Below are positions 8,410 to 17,600 of a stretch of 64,000 nt of DNA, piece by piece. Numbering within the stretch: the first letter of the stretch is position 1; every line of letters starts with the position of its first letter. The position numbers and the translations under genes were made by a program. This stretch comes from Flavobacteriales bacterium (GTDB lineage: Bacteria > Bacteroidota > Bacteroidia > Flavobacteriales_F > PHOS-HE28), in contig JADJVC010000001.1 of assembly GCA_016710685.1 (NCBI GenBank), forward strand, positions 124,001 through 188,000, given 5' to 3'. A model generated the notes under the pieces. It saw only the letters and a list, made by a program, of their open reading frames with translations. It was not told the DNA's origin and did not search any database.

Positions 8410-9423
8410 TCAAAGGCTCACATAAGACCGCCGCACACCGTTGCGCTTGAACTTGTAGCTGATCTCGAAGGTGAAATAGCTGAACGAGTCCGGCAGCCCG
8501 GGATTGCCCCGTCGGCTTGTGAACTTGCCTGCCTTTCCGTTGGAACCCCAACCAGTGGGGTCGCTGATGTAGCGCGCCAAATATTGTTGCGTGCTATCCG
8601 CATACATTTTACCGATTTCGTCATAAGTAGCGTAGCGGTCGCTCACTCCGTCCAACAGGTCGGTGAAGAACATGTAGTAGCTGAATTCCGCACCCACGGC
8701 CAATTCCCGCGTTACCATGTAGCGGATGCCGAAGCCCACCGGGATGCCCACATGCCAAGGGCTGGGCTTGTCCAGCACTTTCGCTTCCTGACCTAAGCCG
8801 TTGCCTTCCGTTGCCCAATCATACAGGTCGGTCTCGTAGTTGCCGTCCTGCCCGACCACTTGGCCGCTTACATCGCCGCGCGGCTTGTCGCGCACTGTGC
8901 CATCTTCCCAGAAAAAATAGCGATTTGAAAGGTCCTGAGAACCGTTGAACAAGTCCGCCTTCGGCCTGCCGTAAAACAAGCCCACGCCGATGAAGCTGTA
9001 AGCGAAGAATTTTTGCTCGTACAAAGGCTGGAACGGCTCACGGTACATGTTGAGCACCAAGTGCTGGCTAATGCCGAACAGGTCGTTCCGGAAGTTCAGC
9101 CCGCGCCGGTAGTTGCGGAGTTCAATACCTGATTTCCCGCCCGTGGGGTCTACTTCGTTATAACCCAACCGGTGCCAGCTCAGCCGCGTTTCCGTCGTGA
9201 GCGCGCGGGTGATGTAGCGCTTGGGATTGTTCAAGTAGTCCCTGAAGGTGATGGACATGGCCGGCCGGATCCCGTTCCACTGCACCGCTCCGTCCCAGTT
9301 GCCGAGGTCGCCGGAAAAATGGTCCCCGCCCACGGCGAGGCCTACTTCCAAATTACGTTGGGCGCTAACAGGTTGGGCGAAAACGAGCGCGGCTAAGAAA
9401 AAGTAGAGTACGGGTTTGCGCAT
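8410..9423 (-). CDS. DUF6089-type outer-membrane beta-barrel protein
   Basis: 337 residues. A signal peptide occupies residues 1-22 (hydrophobic core followed by V-S-A-Q). The rest has alternating aromatic/polar beta-strands, Gly/Asn turns, an N-terminal L-E-V-G-L-A-V-G-G strand with D-H-F-S-G-D-L, and a final strand S-Y-F-T-F-E-I-S-Y-K-F-K, consistent with an outer-membrane barrel. It resembles the Bacteroidota DUF6089 family. Function is not known for the family. ATG 9423 was chosen for the signal peptide. Single leftward gene; its stop is 12 nt from the convergent gene ending at 8397. Confidence 0.82.
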   Translation of the reverse strand: MRKPVLYFFLAALVFAQPVSAQRNLEVGLAVGGDHFSGDLGNWDGAVQWNGIRPAMSITFRDYLNNPKRYITRALTTETRLSWHRLGYNEVDPTGGKSGIELRNYRRGLNFRNDLFGISQHLVLNMYREPFQPLYEQKFFAYSFIGVGLFYGRPKADLFNGSQDLSNRYFFWEDGTVRDKPRGDVSGQVVGQDGNYETDLYDWATEGNGLGQEAKVLDKPSPWHVGIPVGFGIRYMVTRELAVGAEFSYYMFFTDLLDGVSDRYATYDEIGKMYADSTQQYLARYISDPTGWGSNGKAGKFTSRRGNPGLPDSFSYFTFEISYKFKRNGVRRSYVSL

Positions 9424-9503
9424 GGAGACCTGTTTTTTCACAATTCGGGCAAGTAAATGTAGGACGCAAAAACCCGGCCACGGTTGCCCGCCACCGCAAG
9501 TTG

Positions 9504-10175
9504 TCAACGCGGCCCAAAAATGGACGTGCCGACTCGCACCATGGTTGAACCGGCGGCGAGCGCTTGGTCCAAGTCTCCGCTCATGCCCATGGAAAGCTCC
9601 GTGAAGTGCGCCAGAAGCGGTAATCCCAGTGCATTTACGCTGCGGTGCAACGCCGCCAAGCCGTTGTATTCAGCCTCCACTTGTGCATTGTCCTCCGTGT
9701 TGGAGGCCATGCCCATTAAGCCACAAAACCGGATATTTTTCCAGCGTTCCAAGGGCGTTTCCACCAGCAAGGGCGCAATATCCTCCGGGGAAAAGCCATG
9801 CTTGGTTTCCTCCTGGGCAATGTGGACTTGCAAGAGCACGTCGATGGTGCGCCCAGCCTGTGCAGCACGTTTGTCCAGCTCGTCCAGCAGTGCGCGGCTG
9901 TCTGCGCCATGCACCAAATGCACGAATGGCGCGAGGTATTTTACCTTGTTGCTTTGCAGGTGCCCAATGAAGTGCCAGCGAATGTCTTCCGGCAGTTGTG
10001 GCTGCTTGTCACGTAATTCCTGCGGATAGTTCTCCCCGAAATCCCGGTGGCCTAGATCGTACAGGGCTTTGATCTCCTCCACGGTGCGCTTCTTGCTCAC
10101 GGCCACCAGCAGTACGCCTTGCGGCAAGGCATCCTTCACCTTATGGTAGCGCTGCGCTAAGCCAGCGGGATCCAT
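9504..10175 (-). CDS. YggS-family pyridoxal phosphate homeostasis protein
   Basis: 223 residues, the usual length for PLPBP/YggS. It forms an alanine-racemase-like barrel carrying PLP; the Schiff-base lysine is in V-A-V-S-K-K (Lys near 28). Other family signatures are D-x-G-E-N-Y-P-Q-E, W-H-F-I-G-H-L-Q-S-N-K, G-L-M-G-M-A, L-S-M-G-M-S-G-D and V-R-V-G-T-S-I-F-G. It controls intracellular PLP and amino/keto acid balance. The ATG shares its A with the TGA of the DUF1015 gene (TGATG), so translation is probably coupled. It ends the serC-serA-DUF1015 operon, whose aminotransferase is PLP-dependent. Confidence 0.94.
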   Translation of the reverse strand: MDPAGLAQRYHKVKDALPQGVLLVAVSKKRTVEEIKALYDLGHRDFGENYPQELRDKQPQLPEDIRWHFIGHLQSNKVKYLAPFVHLVHGADSRALLDELDKRAAQAGRTIDVLLQVHIAQEETKHGFSPEDIAPLLVETPLERWKNIRFCGLMGMASNTEDNAQVEAEYNGLAALHRSVNALGLPLLAHFTELSMGMSGDLDQALAAGSTMVRVGTSIFGPR

Positions 10176-11395
10176 CAATTATCCTTCAAGGAATAAATGG
10201 TGAGGCCACTGCGCAACTTCGGTTCTACCCAGGTTGTCTTGGGCGGCATCATTCCGCGTGCGTCGGCTACTGCGGCTAAGCTTTCGAAGGGAACAGCACA
10301 CAGGTTGAAGGCCACATCGGCTTTGCCTGAGTCCACGAGCTTGTCCAACGCGGCCATTGGGTCGGTGCCGGGGATGAACCGTATGCGCGGATCGGTGCGC
10401 AGGTCGGCAATGCCGAGCAGCGGACCCAGAACGGCGCTGCTGAGCATGGAGGCATCCAACGCTTCGGTGACGTTAGCCCCGGCGGTTTTAGGCAGTTCAA
10501 GCAAGTGCCAACCGACTTGTGTGCGCACCTGGACATGGCCTGCTGGGGCGCACCGTTCCGGGCCGTTCGGCAAGGCGGTCAATCGGCCCGTCTTACCGAG
10601 TGCTTCAAGGAACGAAGCAGGGGAGTGGCCGTTCAAGCCCGAAACCACGCGGTCGAAATTGAAGATGTGCAGTTGCGTTTGTGGCACCATGTACGCCAAG
10701 CACCAGGCCTTGGGGTCTTCGCCCTGCGCGCCGGTGGTCATGGCCAAACGCGCGCTACTGGCACTGCGGTGGTGCCCGTCGGCGATGTAGAGCGCGTCCA
10801 ATTGCTTGAAGTGCCCTACCAGAGCATCTATCTCGGAAGGGGCGTCGACCTTCCAGAACCGGTGGCGAATCTTGTCCGTAGTGCAGAAGTCGTAGAGGGT
10901 GTTGCCTTTTGCAAGTTCAGCCAATCGCACTTCCAGATCCGGAGAGCCGGGTACCGCCAGCAGTACTGGTTCCGCGTTGATCCCGGTATGCTCCAGATAC
11001 TCCGTGAATATCTCCTCCCGCGCCGTAAGTGTTTGTTCATGGACTTTTACGCGGCCTTCGTCGTAGTCGGCCACGCTTACCGCGCCGATCAAGCCCATCG
11101 ATGTAAAAGTCGCACAGCTTTGTTCGTACAGGTAGAAGGCCGGTTTTTCTTCGCGCTGCAAAAATCCTTCTTGCGTAAACTCATCGAATTTCCGGCGAAC
11201 GGCATCGAAATGCTCGGCCCGTGTGAGTCCCGCGCGGTCGTGGTCCGCATGCACGATGTGCAGGAAGGAGTAGGGGTTGCCCGCGAGTTTTTCGCGCAGC
11301 TGCTCGGGCGTGTACGTTAGGAAGGAGCGCGAACCCACCAAATGCGCGGTGTGCGGTGCGGGCCGCCATGCACGGAACGGCCTTACCCGGATCAT
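10175..11395 (-). CDS. DUF1015 family protein in serine operon
   Basis: 406 residues of the DUF1015 family (COG4198), which typically lies beside serA/serC. Conserved features seen: N-terminal R-P-F-R-A-W-R-P, the N-P-Y-S-F-L-H-I-V region, F-Y-L-Y-E-Q-S, and the A-D-G-H-H-R-S-A-S-S-A-R motif (Asp206, His208, His209, Arg210). The GHHR element recalls the ParB/SbnI-SerK superfamily motif; this is a suggestion only. Its start overlaps the serA stop by 4 nt (ATGA) and its stop overlaps the yggS start by 1 nt. Context points to a role in phosphoserine or serine metabolism, not proven. No serB was found here. Confidence 0.9.
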   Translation of the reverse strand: MIRVRPFRAWRPAPHTAHLVGSRSFLTYTPEQLREKLAGNPYSFLHIVHADHDRAGLTRAEHFDAVRRKFDEFTQEGFLQREEKPAFYLYEQSCATFTSMGLIGAVSVADYDEGRVKVHEQTLTAREEIFTEYLEHTGINAEPVLLAVPGSPDLEVRLAELAKGNTLYDFCTTDKIRHRFWKVDAPSEIDALVGHFKQLDALYIADGHHRSASSARLAMTTGAQGEDPKAWCLAYMVPQTQLHIFNFDRVVSGLNGHSPASFLEALGKTGRLTALPNGPERCAPAGHVQVRTQVGWHLLELPKTAGANVTEALDASMLSSAVLGPLLGIADLRTDPRIRFIPGTDPMAALDKLVDSGKADVAFNLCAVPFESLAAVADARGMMPPKTTWVEPKLRSGLTIYSLKDN

Positions 11396-12372
11396 CCGCG
11401 GCCTACGGTCACTTCATCGCGAAAGGCCACCAACAACTCCACCAGTTCGTCGCCGATGCGCTCTTGTGCCTCCAATGTGGCCGCGCCGATGTGAGGGCTC
11501 AAGCTTACGTTGGGGTGTGCCAATAGGTCGGCACGTGGGGTGGGTTCGTTCTCGAACACGTCCAAGGCTGCCGCTTTCACCGTTCCGGAATTCAGGGCTT
11601 TCAGCAGTTCTTCCTCGTCGATGGAGTTGCCGCGCGCTGTGTTTATCACCAGCATGCCTTTTTTCATCTGCGCGAATTCTTGTGCGCCCAACAAAGGGGC
11701 ACCGTCTTCCGTGGCGGGAACGTGCAAGGTGATGGCGTCGCAGGAATGGAGCAGTTCCTCCATGGGCACCATTTTCACCCCAATGCGCACCGTGTCGCCG
11801 TTGAATTGCACTTCAAGATGGTCCGCCGTGGCACTTCGGTCATAGTAGACCACCTTCATGCCGTTGCCGATCGCGTACCGCGCCACCCATTTACCAATAC
11901 GTCCGAAACCAACAATGCCCAACGTTTTTCCGCGCAGCTCGGCACCTTTGCCGTAGCTCTTCTTCATCTCTTTGAAAGCTGCCGCATCGTGGCCTTCCAC
12001 GCACATGCGGCGATTGGACTTGTACAGGTCGCGAACCAGACCGAAGAGGTGTGCCATCACCAGCTCAGCCACACTGATGCTGCTGCTGGCCGGTGTGTTC
12101 ACCACGCGGATGCCCTTGCCCCGCGCGTACGTAACGTCGATGTTGTCCATGCCAACGCCGCCGCGCCCGATGAGCTTCAGCCCCGGACAGGCATCAATAA
12201 GGTCTTTGCGCACCTTGGTGGCGCTGCGCACCAGCAGAGCTTCTACTTTTTCCTTGTTGATGAAGGCCACCAGTTCTTCCTGCGGCACAAAATTCACCGT
12301 GATGGTGAACCCTTGTTCTTTGAAGGCCGCTTGGGCCTGTGCCGAAATTCCGTCGTTCGCGTGTACGCGCAT
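11392..12372 (-). CDS. serA: D-3-phosphoglycerate dehydrogenase
   Basis: 326 residues: the short form without ACT or ASB regulatory domains. It oxidises 3-phosphoglycerate to 3-phosphohydroxypyruvate with NAD, the first step of serine synthesis. Seen: the R-G-G-V-G-M-D-N-I-D segment, the Rossmann G-x-G-x-x-G in G-I-V-G-F-G-R-I-G-K-W-V, the substrate Arg in N-T-A-R-G, the Glu in E-N-E-P and the catalytic His in S-P-H-I-G-A-A-T. ATG 12372 starts 2 nt after the serC stop; ATG of the next gene overlaps its TGA. The absence of ACT domains suggests that feedback inhibition by serine is absent or external. Confidence 0.95.
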   Translation of the reverse strand: MRVHANDGISAQAQAAFKEQGFTITVNFVPQEELVAFINKEKVEALLVRSATKVRKDLIDACPGLKLIGRGGVGMDNIDVTYARGKGIRVVNTPASSSISVAELVMAHLFGLVRDLYKSNRRMCVEGHDAAAFKEMKKSYGKGAELRGKTLGIVGFGRIGKWVARYAIGNGMKVVYYDRSATADHLEVQFNGDTVRIGVKMVPMEELLHSCDAITLHVPATEDGAPLLGAQEFAQMKKGMLVINTARGNSIDEEELLKALNSGTVKAAALDVFENEPTPRADLLAHPNVSLSPHIGAATLEAQERIGDELVELLVAFRDEVTVGRG

Positions 12373-12374
12373 GT

Positions 12375-13463
12375 TCAACCGTTCTTTTTTGCAAATTCCT
12401 CCATAACGTCAGTCAACGCCTTTACGCTTTCCAACGGCAAAGCGTTGTACATGCTGGCGCGGTAGCCACCAACGCTGCGGTGCCCACGGATGCCGCTGAT
12501 GCCGGCTTCTTTCCACATCGCATCAAAAGCGGGCTCCAACGCTGCGTCCTTCATTACAAAGGTGGGGTTCATTTCGCTGCGGTCTTCTTTGGCGGTGGTG
12601 CCTTGGAAGAGGGGCAAGCGGTCAATCGTGCTGTAGATCAATTCAGATTTTGCCGCGTTGCGCTTGGCGATCTCCGCGATGCCGCCGATGCGTTTCATCC
12701 ACTCCAAGGTGAGCATGGTAACGTACACCGGGAATACGGGTGGTGTGTTGTACATGCTGTCTTTGGCGGCGTGGTTCGCAAGGTCCATCATGGGGCTTAA
12801 GGTTTTGCCCGTTTTGCCCACGGCATCCGGATTGAACAGGTACATGGTGGCACCGGCCGGTCCCATGTTTTTCTGCGCGCCGGCATAGATCATTGCGAAA
12901 TCCTTCACGTTCACCGGGCGGCTGAAGATGTCGCTGCTCATGTCGCAGATCATCGGCACCGGGCTTTTCGGGAACTGCTTGTACTGCGTGCCGAAGATGG
13001 TGTTGTTACTGGTGAAGTGGAAATAATCCGCATCGCTGGGGATGGTGAAGCCCTTGGGGATGTAGTTGAAGTTCTTGTCTTCGCTGCTGGCCACTACTTC
13101 GGCGCCGCCTGCAAGCTTGGCCTCCTTGATCGCGCGTTTCGCCCACTCACCGGTGTTGACATAAGCGCCTTTACCACCGGGCTTCATGAAATTCTGTGGC
13201 ACAAGGTGGAAGCCCATGCTGGCCCCGCCGCCCAGAAAAACCGTCTGATAGTTAGCCGGTGCGCCCAACAGTTCCTTCACTAGCTCGCGTGCCTTCAGCA
13301 TCACGGCCTCGAAGGGCTTGCTGCGGTGGCTCATCTCCAAAATGCTCAACCCGCTGCCTTCAAAATCCAGCACGGATTCCGCCGCTTTCTGAAATACCTC
13401 TTGTGGCAAAATGCAGGGACCTGCACTGAAGTTGTGGATTTTCACTTTGGTGGCTGTGGGCAT
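12375..13463 (-). CDS. serC: Phosphoserine aminotransferase
   Basis: 362 residues, full length. PLP-dependent class V aminotransferase converting 3-phosphohydroxypyruvate and glutamate to phosphoserine and 2-oxoglutarate. Signatures: N-terminal H-N-F-S-A-G-P-C, L-E-M-S-H-R-S, F-L-G-G-G-A-S-M, S-N-N-T-I-F-G-T-Q, and the PLP lysine in Y-A-G-A-Q-K-N-M-G-P-A-G. The C terminus has the S-G-I-R-G-H-R-S-V-G-G-Y-R-A-S-M-Y-N-A motif. It heads the serC-serA-DUF1015-yggS operon, with a TACCTTCG box 21 nt upstream of the ATG. Confidence 0.97.
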   Translation of the reverse strand: MPTATKVKIHNFSAGPCILPQEVFQKAAESVLDFEGSGLSILEMSHRSKPFEAVMLKARELVKELLGAPANYQTVFLGGGASMGFHLVPQNFMKPGGKGAYVNTGEWAKRAIKEAKLAGGAEVVASSEDKNFNYIPKGFTIPSDADYFHFTSNNTIFGTQYKQFPKSPVPMICDMSSDIFSRPVNVKDFAMIYAGAQKNMGPAGATMYLFNPDAVGKTGKTLSPMMDLANHAAKDSMYNTPPVFPVYVTMLTLEWMKRIGGIAEIAKRNAAKSELIYSTIDRLPLFQGTTAKEDRSEMNPTFVMKDAALEPAFDAMWKEAGISGIRGHRSVGGYRASMYNALPLESVKALTDVMEEFAKKNG

Positions 13464-13484
13464 TGGAATGGGATTTTGTGGCCA

Positions 13485-13492
13485 CGAAGGTA
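13485..13492 (-). promoter_or_regulatory. -7 box TACCTTCG for serC operon
   Basis: On the minus strand TACCTTCG is followed by TGGCC, the same arrangement seen upstream of prfC and of the metallo-hydrolase/parAB operon. It ends 21 nt before the serC ATG. Confidence 0.5.
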
Positions 13493-13640
13493 ATGGAACG
13501 AGGTTGGTGCGGTTTCATAGGCTCCATCAGGGTCTCACGTGGTGGACCATGATGTCAGGCGGGTCAAATTCAATGGGCACGGGAGGACGGCGCTTGTTGA
13601 GTACAGTTTCTCTCGGTGCCTAACTCCAGCGCCCGAGAAG

Positions 13641-13680
13641 AAAATCCTGTTAATCGCGTTAATCCTGTCCAAAATCACCT
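13641..13680. repeat. Degenerate 9-bp tandem repeat (ACAGGATTA type)
   Basis: On the minus strand the units ACAGGATTA, ACGCGATTA and ACAGGATTT are in tandem, preceded by GATTTTGG. A close relative lies at 26379-26410. Both copies sit at the 3' side of leftward genes. Confidence 0.6.
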
Positions 13681-13696
13681 GTCCCAAAGCTTCCCT

Positions 13697-14521
13697 TCAA
13701 GGCTTCGGCTTCGGGGCTTTGAACGGCCGCTGCTTGTCCGTGCCGCGCACGTCCACGTCGCGTTGCATTTCCCAGTGGTCTTTGTCCCAGTAGTAAGCAT
13801 CGTAGGTCATGTCCGGAGCTGTGAAGGCGGGATTGCCCGCAAAGGCCGGATCGGTAGGAGCAAGGTGGTCCGCCACGATGGAGAGGTGCGCCGGGTCCCA
13901 CTTCAATGTCATTTTGCCTTGGGCGCTGTAGGCGAAGAGGATCCGCATGTTGCGCTTCCGCCCTTCGGGAAAAGCCGCCGCGCCGAACTTGGTGGTGGGG
14001 GTGAGGCTGAGCACTTCCACGACCTTTTGCGTCTCAATGTCGCTTACGCCTTTCCAGCCCAGCAGGGTGTACCAGGTTTTTGCACCGCGCTTTACGGGGA
14101 TCACCTCGTAATACAGCGCGCCGTACCAGTTTTCCGGAGAAAGTTGCACGCTGGCCGGGCTTGTAATGTGGTCCGTCATGTCGCGCAATTCGGTCAGGAC
14201 TTGGCCGTGTTTCTGGCGCACCAACAGAAAGCCTTCATAGCGGAATGAGCCGTCGGCATTGCGCACGTTCCAAGTGAACAGGCGGAACGCGCCATCGGAC
14301 GGCTCCACATGGCTGATGGGTACGTCGCTAAAGGTGGCCGTCCAGGCACTATCACTTTCCAAGATCGCGCCGAGCTGATGTTTTACCGTTTCGGTGATAC
14401 TGTCCCGAGCGGCATCGGAACCGGCATCGCCGATGGCTTTCAAACTGCTGGAAAGTCCGGCGTAGCCTTGGCCAAATGCGGCACATGGCAACAGGAGCGA
14501 AAGGAGAACGGGCTTGATCAC
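13697..14521 (-). CDS. Secreted protein of unknown function
   Basis: 274 residues if started at GTG 14521, which places a signal peptide at the N terminus (hydrophobic core then C-A-A-F-G). No ATG exists in frame near the signal peptide; an upstream TTG would add 27 non-hydrophobic residues. The mature part is mixed alpha/beta, rich in Trp/Tyr, with segments such as W-Y-G-A-L-Y-Y-E-V-I-P and W-Y-T-L-L-G-W-K-G that look like conserved surface or binding strands. I recognise no family. It is a lone leftward gene divergent from the GH3/beta-lactamase gene, and a short repeat array follows it. Confidence 0.75.
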   Translation of the reverse strand: MIKPVLLSLLLPCAAFGQGYAGLSSSLKAIGDAGSDAARDSITETVKHQLGAILESDSAWTATFSDVPISHVEPSDGAFRLFTWNVRNADGSFRYEGFLLVRQKHGQVLTELRDMTDHITSPASVQLSPENWYGALYYEVIPVKRGAKTWYTLLGWKGVSDIETQKVVEVLSLTPTTKFGAAAFPEGRKRNMRILFAYSAQGKMTLKWDPAHLSIVADHLAPTDPAFAGNPAFTAPDMTYDAYYWDKDHWEMQRDVDVRGTDKQRPFKAPKPKP

Positions 14522-14657
14522 GGCGGGCAAACGGGAAAGTACCGTGCCAAAGTACACTGCCGACAATTCTACTGCGTTGATGTTGTTGCGGTCGCTATAC
14601 AATCATCACTGTGCAAAACCGGCGCGCCATTTGCCCGTAGAAGGCTGGATGCGCCGG

Positions 14658-14665
14658 TAGTTTTG
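14658..14665 (+). promoter_or_regulatory. -7 box TAGTTTTG for GH3/beta-lactamase gene
   Basis: Exact TAnnTTTG match ending 9 nt before the ATG at 14675. A TTTG at 14630-14633 is a possible -33 element with a long 24-bp spacer. Confidence 0.5.
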
Positions 14666-14674
14666 GCCATCTCC

Positions 14675-17600
14675 ATGAAGCGTTTCCTCCTTATCACTCT
14701 ACTCGGCACGGCTGTTTCGGTGTCTTTTGGCGGCGGTCCGCCTGCGCGTTCTTCCGGCACCATGCCGCCATTCCTTGATGGCCGCACACCTTGGGCGGAT
14801 TCCGTGCTGCAAACGCTGGACCTGGATCAACAGATCGCCCAGCTGATGATGGTGGCGGCCTACAGCAACAAGAACGAGGCGCACGCTGCTTCCGTCGAGA
14901 AAATGGTGCGTGAACAGGGCATCGGCGGACTGATTTTCTTCCAAGGTGGGCCTGTGCGTCAAGCTCAACTCACCAATCGCTACCAAGCTGCCGCCGTTAC
15001 ACCGCTGTGGATCGGCATGGACCTGGAATGGGGCCTTTCGATGCGCTTGGACAGCACTGTGCAATTCCCCCGGCAAATGACGCTGGGTGCCGTGCAGGAC
15101 GCGGACAAGATCGAAGCCATGGGCGCTGAGATCGCCCGCCAGATGAAGCGTTTAGGCGTGCAAGTGAGCTTCAGCCCCGACGTGGATGTGAACATCAATC
15201 CCGCGAACCCAGTGATCAACGACCGCAGCTTCGGCGAAGACCCGGAGCATGTGGCGTTGAAAGGCATCGCGTACATGCGCGGCCTGCAACGTGGCGGCGT
15301 TATCGCCACGGCCAAGCATTTTCCCGGCCACGGCGATACCGACCAGGACAGCCACAAGACACTGCCGAAAGTGACGGCAACACGCGCCCGCTTGGATTCC
15401 GTGGAACTGCGCCCCTTCCAGCAATTGATCGATGCCGGTGTGGGCGCCATGATGGTGGCCCACCTCGAAGTACCCGCGTTGGACAGCACACCCGGCCTGC
15501 CCAGCACCATGAGCCGCAAGATCGTAACCGAGCTGCTGCAGCGCGACATGGGCTTCGAGGGCCTCGTGTTCACCGATGCGCTCAACATGAAAGGCATCGC
15601 AGACGCGGACAAGCCGGGCCAGATCGAACTTCGCGCGATGGAAGCAGGCAATGATGTGTTGCTCTTTCCGCAAGATCCCGAAAAAGCCATCGCCACCATC
15701 CGCAAGGCTGTTGACGACGGATTGATCGCGCCGGAAACCATCGCTTATAAGTGCCTGAAAGTGCTCCGCGCCAAAGAATGGGCCGGCCTGGACAAGCTGA
15801 AGCCGATCGAGCTGAACGGCCTAACAGCCGACCTGAATCCACCGGATGCCTTGGCCTTGCGCCGAAGCCTCTATGCGAGCGCGATCACCGTGGCAGCCAA
15901 TAAGAACGTGATCCCTATCCGTGCATTGGACAGCTTGAAGATCGCTTCGCTGGCGATCGGGGATGACAAGCACAATGCCTTCCAAAAAGCCTTGGGCCGC
16001 TATGCTCCCATTCGCGAATTGGCCTGCAACAAGATCCTCAACGCGGCGCAGGCACAGCAGTTGCTTGATTCCCTCAAAGGATTCGACCTCGTGATCACTT
16101 CCGTACACCAGACTTCCACGCGCGCCAACAAGGAGTTCGGTGTGCCGCAGCTCACGTTGGATTTTTTGCGCCGGTTGAATGACCAACAAGCGGCAATCAA
16201 CGTGCTGTTCGCCAATCCGTACCGCTTGGGCGGCGCCATCGGGGCGCAGCGCTGGAAGGGTGTGGTAGTGGCGTACGAAGAGAACGATGATACGGAGGAC
16301 CTCACCGCGCAAATGCTATTCGGTGCCATTCAGGCCACCGGCAAATTGCCCATAACCGCCTCGGAATTCTTCAAGAAAGGGCAAGGTGAAGAGACGGCTT
16401 CGCTGCGCCGCATTCAATACGGTCTGCCGGAAGAAGAGGGCATGCGCGGCACCGATCTCGGCCGCGTGGACAGCATTGTTCTGGACGGGATCAAAGCAGG
16501 AGCGTACCCCGGCTGCCAAGTGCTGGTCGCACACGACGGCATGGTGGTGCTGAACCGCGCTTACGGCTCGCCCACATACGCCAACGCGCGCCCGGTGGAA
16601 ACGGATGACATCTACGACATTGCCAGTGTCAGCAAGGTGATGGGCACCACGTTGGCCCTGATGAAGCTCAGCGACAACGGCCAAATAGACGTGGAAAAGA
16701 CCTTGGGCGACTACTTGCCTTGGATCGCCTCTTCACCCTACCACGCGAGCCTTACGCTCAGCGAGATCTTGGCGCACCAATCCGGCTTGAAACCGTTTGT
16801 GCCTTTCTACCAGAATTTGATGGATGGCGATAAGCTGAAACCGGGAGTCGCTAGGCAGAAGGAAGACAGCACACACACGCTTTGCTTAGCCGATGGCATG
16901 TACATCAACGTGGCCTATCAGGACTCCATCATCAAATGGATCCTCGCCACACCACTGGGCACACGTGGCAAGTACCTGTATAGCGACATGGGTATGTACC
17001 TGCTGAAAAGGGTGATCGAGAAAGTCGCGGGCATGCCGATGGACGTGTTCCTCCGCCAGCAGTACTATGCACCACTTGGCCTTTCTACATTGGGCTACAA
17101 TCCCTTGGAGCGCTTCGAGAAGGACCGCATTATGCCCACGGAAGACGACAAGGTGTTCAGGAAGCAGCAAGTGCAAGGCCATGTGCATGATCCCGGTGCC
17201 GCAATGATGGGCGGTGTGGCCGGGCACGCGGGCTTGTTCTCCGACGCGAACGACCTGGCCATCGTATTGCAAATGCTGATGGACGGAGGCACTTACGGCG
17301 GCAAGCGCTACCTGAAGCGCGCCACCGTGGACCGGTTCACCAAATGCCGTTTTTGCACCGGTGCGGCCAGCAAAGGCAACCGGCGCGGCTTGGGCTGGGA
17401 CCGGCCAACTGAAAAGGGCCAACCCGGCCCAGCCTGCGCGGATGCCAGCTCCGCCAGCTTTGGCCACACCGGTTTTACCGGCACGGTGATATGGGCCGAT
17501 CCGCGGGATCGTTCCATCTACGTTTTCCTTAGCAACCGCGTGTTCCCCGATGCAGGCAATAAAAAGTTGATCCACATGGACATCCGCACCAAGATCCAGT

